21,711 nt of DNA, from assembly GCA_001642005.1 (NCBI GenBank), contig LWCA01000628.1:1-21711 (forward strand), read 5' to 3'. Below the pieces are notes generated by a model, which saw only the letters and a list, made by a program, of their open reading frames with translations, did no database searches and had not been told where the DNA came from. The position numbers and the translations under genes are program-made. Below, piece after piece: positions 10,801-19,800 of the stretch (its first letter is position 1; each line of letters opens with the position of its first letter). Source of the DNA: Intoshia linei (Eukaryota; Orthonectida; Rhopaluridae).

Positions 10801-13800
10801 CCCAGATAATTCAATTAATTCCTTATATACGTTTGAGTTTGATACTGCTTCCCTTGCTCTTTTCACAATAATTCCGTTACCAGTTATATTTTCAACTATA
10901 TCTTTTACAACATTGAAATTATCAATATAATAAACACTAGCTTTAAGCCAGCTACCCCATCTAGTAATAATGGCTCGAGGTGGATATCCAATATTATGGA
11001 ATAACCCTTTGAATGTCTTTATTTTTGAGAATTAAAAATTTTATTGTTGATATTAATTGATTGACATTTTCATATTTTTGCCTCAGTCGCATGCAACAAT
11101 TGTGAATCAAATGGTTTGTGCAGGTAACGTGAAAAAAATTGAAATAAATCATTTTTAATTGGTTTGTAACTGATGTATTGTATCTAAAAATAAAATATAT
11201 GAAGAGCAACAATGTTCGTTAATAATAAAAAATAAATAAACTGTATTCAGAAAAGATATTTTTTACTGCTATTCTCACAGATGAAAAATAAATTAAATAC
11301 CGTGCGGCATCCGTTATAAACAGTTGAAACTGATTCCGGTGTACATTGAGTTGTTGAAAAGTATCATAGACTGAATGTATAACCATTTTACCATTCATGT
11401 TTGCATTGATAATCTTACAATCATATATCGTTATTAAATTTCCTTTTTATTTCCATTTGCTTTGACATCACATTTGATCTGGCAACCTTGCTGTTCTTCA
11501 TTGGATTAACACTAAATCCTTTAAATTCCATTAACTCTTTAAAGGTAATCCTATATTTAAATGTGAGCGAACCACTGTATTATGTATCAACTCTATAAGT
11601 AGTATTTTTGTATTACTGTGAGATGTAGTTTTATAATCGAAAAGTATCGAAAAAGTCATTCAAAGCATTTGTTATATTTATGTCTTTTTTTACAGCGATT
11701 TTTAATCTTTGAGTGTTTTGTTAAATAGCTCAGTTTGCCCATTAGATTGCGGGTGATAGTTTGCTGTTCTAGCATTTTTTATTAGTAATTTTTTTAAGAA
11801 CAATTGAAATTCACATGATGTGAATTGAACACCGTTATCCGTTATTATTTTGTGTGGAAGTCTTTCACGAGCGAAGATTTCACGTAAAAATTTAATGGCA
11901 TTTTCGCTTGTTTGAACATTGATGAATTTAACTTTCGGCCACTTAGAAAATAGATCAACTACCACGATGGCGTGCTTTTCTTTAATTTTTGAAAATTTAA
12001 TTTTTGATACCCCCAACTCATTATAAATATATTTTAACTCTTTATTTTTATTATATAAAAATTTACCTCTAATAAATTTCTGTTTTCTACTGCGACACCA
12101 TTGAGCAAAATGACCCCGTTTTTTGCAATTAAAACATTCAACTGGTTTTGCAGGGCAATTGTGATCACTCGAATTTTTAACTTTACCGTAAGAACCGCAT
12201 TTATGTGCAACAATTTTATCAACATTGTAAATATTTGCACCTTTCAATTTTTACATATTTCTTTCGTTATTTCCACCGTTAAAATTTTTTGAATTATAAG
12301 ACGACTTTCTAGCTCTACGTCGTTGCATCCAAAAACAATTTTATCGCGTATCAGGTTTTCTTTTTTATTAAAATCGCATTTTGCATAAATTCCATACATC
12401 TTTTCAAATTTCAAATATCATGATAATACACCATTTCCGCACTAATCGCCCTTAATTTTTTGATGAATGTGACACCTTAGTGATTAAAGAGCCTTCGCTC
12501 TTTAATGACCCATATAATTCTTGAAAATTTTCCAATGTTAATTATAATAGTGAATATTTAAAATTTTAGTTGGAGAAAGGATTACCTCCAAATAGTGTTG
12601 TTCCTCATCTGAAAGGACTTGTTGAAAATGTAATCTTCCTTGTAAAATATTATTCAACATTTTAGATGAGAGATAAATTAACAACAATTGCAAATTTGGT
12701 CAATCCGGCATTACGAGACAGACACATTGAATCAATTGAAACGGTTTTAGAATATAATTTTACCGAAGAAGACCCAATGACTCTTTCAAAACTTATTGAC
12801 ATTGATGCATTTGATTTGTCTGAAAGTATTAATGAAATTTCGGGACAGGCTAGTTCGGAAGCCAGTTTAGAAATGTTACTTAAAAAGGTAATATAAAATA
12901 TGATTTAGTCCAATTTTTTAGGTTAAAAATTCTTGGAAAACATGCGAATTTAATGTTTTACCGTTTCGGGATACTAAAGATGTGTACATCTTGGGTGGGG
13001 TAGATGATATTCAAATGATTTTAGAAAACAGCAATATAGCAATATCGACCATTGCATCATCCAGACATGTTGGTCCCATAAAACACGAGGTAGACGACTG
13101 GATATTACAATTGGATTTATTCTCACATACTGTCGATGGTATTATAAATAATTACAATGTATACTTGAATTTAGAATGGTTAATTTGTCAACGAAATTGG
13201 TTATACTTGGAGAGCATTTTTTCGGCACCAGATATACAACGTCAATTACCTGCTGAATCAAAAATGTTTATCACAGTTGACAAATCTTATAAATTAATAA
13301 TGAAAAAACTTAATAAAATGCCGTTAGCTCTGAGATCTGGCACACAGCCTGGATTGCTAAACACGTTACAAAATAATAACATGCTGCTGGACCAAATATT
13401 GAAATGTTTGGAGGCATATCTTGAATCAAAACGAATGATTTTCTCACGTTTCTATTTTTTGTCTAATGATGAACTTTTGGAAATTTTGGCACAAACTCGT
13501 AATCCCATGGCTGTGCAGCCACATTTACGAAAATGCTTTGATGCAATTTCTAAATTAGAATTCGGAGTCTTACCGAAATCGACACCATTAAATGTAGACG
13601 GGTTAACCACAGATTTCAATAAAAGTGTAGATGATTTTGATGCTACTTCTTCAAATGTGGGCCATTCTGACGACGCTGACGTTATAGCATATTCTAATGA
13701 TATTTTAGCCATGATATCCCCTGAAGGCGAACGAGTTCCAATGACAAAGGGTTTAAAAGCTCGAGGGAACGTTGAAGAATGGCTGTGTAAAGTTGAAGAT

Positions 13801-16800
13801 TCCATGTTTGCTAGTCTTCGAAAATTAACTATATCCTCACTCGCAGACTACGAAAAAAAACCGCGTTTAGAATGGGTTAAAGGCCATGCAGCTCAAGTTG
13901 TTTTAACAGTTTCTCAAATAATCTGGGCGAACAATATTATGAATATTTTAACAAATAAAAATAAAGACCAATGTCAAAATTCTTTAATAAATTTTGAACA
14001 GAGTTCTTATAAAGATCTCAATGATTTGGCATCAATGGTTAGGACAAAATTGGACAAAATTTTGAGAATTATAATTTGCGCTCTAATCACCATTGATGTA
14101 CATGCCAGGGATATTGTGACAGAATTGAAAAATCAAAATGTTTCAAGTGTAGAATCTTTTGAATGGCAAAAACAATTAAAATATTATTGGGATATCAATA
14201 TTAATAATTGCATCATCAGAATGTCAAATTCAACATATACTTATGGGTATGTTTAAGTTTCAGTGTTCTTTTACATAGGCCTGCGAATTATATACTGACT
14301 ATGAAATTTAGATATGAATATTTGGGTGCCTCTTCACGATTGGTTATCACTGCGTTGACAGATAGATGTTATTTATGTTTAATGGGAGCATTACAATTAA
14401 ATCTTGGAGGAGCCCCAGCTGGACCAGCTGGAACTGGAAAGACTGAATCAACTAAAGATCTTAGTAAGGCACTAGGGAAACAATGTGTAGTTTTTAATTG
14501 TTCTGACGGAATAGATTATCAAATGATGGGAAGATTTTTCTCTGGTCTTGCCCAATCTGGTGCTTGGTGTTGTTTTGATGAGTTTATAATTTGATAAAAT
14601 TTTTATTTCTTTTATATAGATTTAATCGAATTTACATTGAAGTTCTTTCAGTAATTGCACAACAACTTATCACAATTCGAAATGCCAAAGCCAATAAATT
14701 ATCAGTCTTTATGTTTGAAGGTAGAGAAATCAAATTACACCCAGATTGTGCCGCCTTCATAACTATGAATCCTGGCTATGCTGGAAGAACAGAATTACCT
14801 GATAACTTGAAAGCTTTGTTTAGACCTATATCCATGATGGTTCCAGGTAATATATACATTAATATATTTACATATTATATGCTAATAATATCATTTTATT
14901 CTATTTTAAATGGTCTAATTAGATTATAAACAAATTGCCGAAGTAATATTGTACTCGGAAGGTTTTGAATCATCTAAAAAACTGGCTCAAAAAATGGCTC
15001 AAATGTATCAATTGTGTTCTGAACAATTGTCACAACAAGATCATTATGATTTTGGTATGAGAGCGGTCAAGTCTGTATTAGTTATGGCAGGATCACTTAA
15101 AAGACAACATACCAATAAGCCAGAAGATGTTGTATTAATTACAGCATTAAAAGATGCAAATATACCAAAATTTTTAAAGGATGATGTTGTTCTCTTTAAA
15201 GTAATAATTAGGGTGAACTTTTTTTAACCCATAAATTGTAAATATAATTTATTATTAATATAGATTTAATAATATTACTAATAATAGAATTAACATTACG
15301 ATATACTGTATCAAATGCATGATAGGTTTGCAAAACAGTAATATGTAATATAAACGGCTAGTACATAGAATAAGATATATATAGAAATATTTCTTAAATA
15401 GAATTAAGTATTTTGTCCTCCATGAAGAAGCAAATATAGACTATTCTACATTACACATTTATTGTAGACCTTTCCGTATCGAATTTTATTCAAAAATGAG
15501 TGTTTTTTTTAAAGTTTAAACGCTGAAGTAAAAATATCGCATCACAATACGAAAAATAATGGGAATAACATGTTAACTTAAAATGTAGAGTCGTCATGTG
15601 CGGTCCTCGTAATATGGTAATATCCTCAAGATTGAAACACATAAAAACTTTTACAGAAATTAAAAACATAAAACTATTTTTATTGAAAATTCAAAAATAA
15701 AGTTTAATTATTTGAAATTAAAATTTCGTTTTGATAACATTTTTAAATTGAACTAAAACTTTATTTGATTTTGCATTAACTGAAAAGTGTAACTATCGAT
15801 TTTAAAATTTAATTTGAATTAACATTTACTGTATATAAATTTTTAAAAAGTTTAATCATACTCAATTTTTGATCTGTTTTATTTTTTTTAAGCAGAAAAA
15901 CTTTTGACTCATGAAAATTTTCTTTCTAACCTTTTTGCTTAGTTTCATGCCAATAAAATAAATAATAATAAATAAAATGTACGCCTTGTAACTACGTGAT
16001 AACTAGGGAGCAAATTAAATTATTAACGGGATAATCAATATCAGATTTAAATATTTAGACTCGAAAATTATTTTTTTATATAAATATTTAAATATTAATT
16101 ACCTCTAAAATTTTAAATTTATGAAAATGTATTTAGGAATAAATATTTATTAGTATTTATACCATTTTATTTTTTTTTTAAATTTATTTTTTTGCATTTA
16201 GGCTAAATACAAATAAAAAGACCTAATTAAGTTAATTTATGTATCATTTTTAAGTGTAAAGTTTACAGTAAACTGAAATTTTTAAATTTTACATTTAGTC
16301 GAGTTTAATGATTTTGAGTGGTCAGGGAATTAACAAATCGATACGACTCTGATATACCCTAAATTTGTCTAATTAAGGAAATTTAGGAATAGTGAAGAAA
16401 TTTAGTTAATTGTTAATAACTGATGTATAAATACATGTATATATGTATTAAAAACATAATAATATTATTGGTAATCACATAATTAAATGTTAATTTAGGC
16501 TATTTTACAAGATTTGTTTCCATCTGTGGAAATCCCAGCTTATGATTATGGATCTGTAAAGGCCGAAATTGAATCTGTAATTTTAAATAAAAATATGCAA
16601 CTTGTTCCAAACCAAGTCACAAAGGTTATTGAACTTTATGAAACAATGATTGTTAGACATGGTGTCATGTTGGTTGGACCTACGGGAAGTGGAAAAACTG
16701 TTATATATCAGGTTTTATTAATTATTATCCATTGTATTAATTAATTATATTGAATTATTTAAGTTTTAAATACATTTAAATACATGCATGTAATTATATT

Positions 16801-19800
16801 TAAAATAATAGTAACGAATCTTATTCTTATATATTATTTGAAAATTTTTATTTCTAAAATTTCAAATTATAGACCCTTGCAGAAATATGTCAAAATTTAA
16901 GTACCTCAAATACAGATATGCAAAATCCATTTTTTGTTCCAGTTCATAAATTTGTGCTTAATCCAAAATCTATAACATTGGGAGAACTGTTTGGTCAATA
17001 TAACCCATTAACATTAGAATGGAGTGATGGTTTAATGGGTTTACTTGTTAGAGCTGCGGTCAGGGTAAAAATTTTTTTATAACATAGTATTGTCATACAT
17101 ACATATATTAGCATACAAACAGTGATCACCAATGGATTATATGGTAAAAATTACATTAATCAATATATTTTCTATTCGCTATTAAAATGTATAAATAGAA
17201 GCATTAAGCGTATACCGTCTTAATGTTAACTTTTTATATTTGTATCATTTTAAATGAAATTGTAATTGTTTGTATTCAGTGACGGCCCAGTAGATGCTGT
17301 TTGGATAGAAAATATGAATACAGTACTAGATGACAATAAAATGCTTTGTTTGGCAAATTCTGAACGTATTAAATTGACTGAATTTATACACATGGTATAT
17401 TTTTAATTTTATATATTGGTATATTTTTTATTTATCACCGTTTATAATGAAATGTTTCCAGCATAATGTGATTAATGATCACTAATTATAATACCATGTT
17501 AAACCATGGGCCATGGCTTAATGTCCTTAAATTATAAATTAAATATCAGTGTATCATCTCGAAGGTCATATAAGTGTTCGGTGGCCTGATCCCGCACGCT
17601 GGTGGTATATAGTACACATTACGTTGTTATTAAATTTTTTATATTAATTTTAGATATTTGAAGTGCAAGATTTAAAAGCAGCTTCTCCTGCAACCGTTAG
17701 TAGGTAGACAAATTATAATACATAATTTAGTATTCTGTAAATCAGTGGTTCACGAACATTCTTAGTAAAACATTCAGTTAGATAAATACTATAATGTAAA
17801 GTATCTGTTTCATACTTCTCTTTTATTGAGGTGGATTTTATCATGGTTAGTCTTGGATTGTATAATGTATAATTATACTAATGAGCCATTCTCTAGCAAA
17901 TAAAATATAAATATTTCAATTTAAGTGACCTACAGGAAATAATATCCAACACTCATACTCATAAATAGACTGAAAATGCGCGTATGACAGCGTGCAACAT
18001 GGTTTTTTGCACTATTTTACATAAAAGTAAATACTAAAACGTACATTTACAATTAAAAATCGTTACGGCGCTATGCGCAACAATATAATAACATTTGAAC
18101 ATGTTTTTTACTGATTCTTGTGAATATTTAATTAATTGATCTACCTCAGAAACTTCAAGGTTCATGGACAAAACCACAAAATATTTTATTTTTTTAAAAT
18201 ACCAAAATTCCTAGAAACATAAATAAATAATAAAACATACATTCTGTTATATTTTTTAAAATTATAACTATTATCATAAATCGCAAACCCCAGATTACCC
18301 TTTTTTTTAATGAAAATAGATAAAAATTTTTTCTTTACTTCAATTAAAATAGTATTTAATTCGAATTTAAGAATTTAATAAAGTTTTGTAGTGCCAAGTG
18401 GGTAAAAGATTAAAAACCGCTACTCTAAAATTGAACTTAATTGAATAATTTATATTTAAAAATTTTAGATGCGGTATGGTTTATTGTGATGCGAATGGTT
18501 TAAAGTGGAATTCTTTGGTGGGTTCATGGATCGACGTAAATTTAACAAAATTGGATCCGGAAATGAAACAATTTTTGATTGGATTATTTAACGACTACGT
18601 TGAAGATGGTTTGCAATATGCAAGAAATAAATGCATTCAAATTATAGATCAAGTACTCTACATACTGTATAATAATCATAATAATATTATGTTTAATATG
18701 CATATCAATAGTGTCACTTTCTGAATTAAAAATTCTTCTTAATTTAAATCAGGGTGGGCACCCTCATAACGGTAACGGGCCGGATTGTAGATTTTGATAA
18801 TTTGGTGAGTCAAACCCATTAAATTAAAAAATTAATAAAGGTTTTCATACTTTTATATTGAGCCACGCATTTCTATAATCTAAAACTCTAAACAAAATGC
18901 ATAAACTTATTGCTATTCAATGTTTCACATGTTTTATTGCTCACATAACAGTGATTATAAACATTTTTCAAAAATTACCCAGTTAAGCCTAGAATTTTTC
19001 AATTTAATGTGAATTCTCGATTTTTTTGATTTTACAAGTCTTAATTACAATTTGTAATTTACATTGAAAATAAATACAAAAAAAAATTTACAAGTTAATA
19101 TTACAAATAATTACGATTTTTGTTAACAATTCACAATAATTATTTATAGGGTCACGGTTGCAGAACCCGATTTATATTATTTAATTATGACATGTCATTT
19201 AGGTTGATATTGCTAAAGTAGTCACTTTAATGAAATTGTTGGATGGTTTATTAATTGAAAATATGGATAAATTAAATTTGGTTCCTAAAAATAAGAAAGC
19301 TAAAAATATAATTAGCACAATATTTGTATTTTGCTACATTTGGAGCATTGGTGGTAATTTGATTGATTTGTATCGTGATCCATTTGATACGTTTGTGCGA
19401 CATAAATTTGAAGATTGTCCTGAAGCAAAGGTATTTGAAAATATATTTATAAAATTTTAATAACGATTCTGACAAAATTTAAATATTTTATTATTTTAGC
19501 TTCCAACTTCGGCAGAATTGTGGAGCTATTACTACGATGTAGAAAATAAAAGAATGGAAAGTTGGGAACGTAGTGTTCCACATTTCATTTATAAACAAAA
19601 TGTACCATTTTTTGAAATTTTAGTACCAACGTGTGACACTGTGCGTTACAGATATTTTATGGTAAAAATTGATTAATGACATATACAGTTGTTTAGAAAA
19701 TGCTATTATCAATAAAAAAGTCAGTAATGTTTATTGGTCCGTCAGGCGTTGGAAAGGTATGCATTAAAACATATTAAATTAAATACAAGAGTGTATCAAC

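Noticed and set aside
10694-10930. Plus-strand frame across the transposase remnant
   Set aside because: Opposite strand of the hAT transposase fragment, which carries the recognisable motifs.
13452-13805. 117-codon minus-strand frame
   Set aside because: Antisense of the highly conserved linker exon, whose plus-strand reading matches DNAH6 throughout.
17498-17521. Near-palindrome around CCATGGGCCATGG in intron 21
   Set aside because: Short, imperfect, and with no link to a splice site or element boundary; likely chance.
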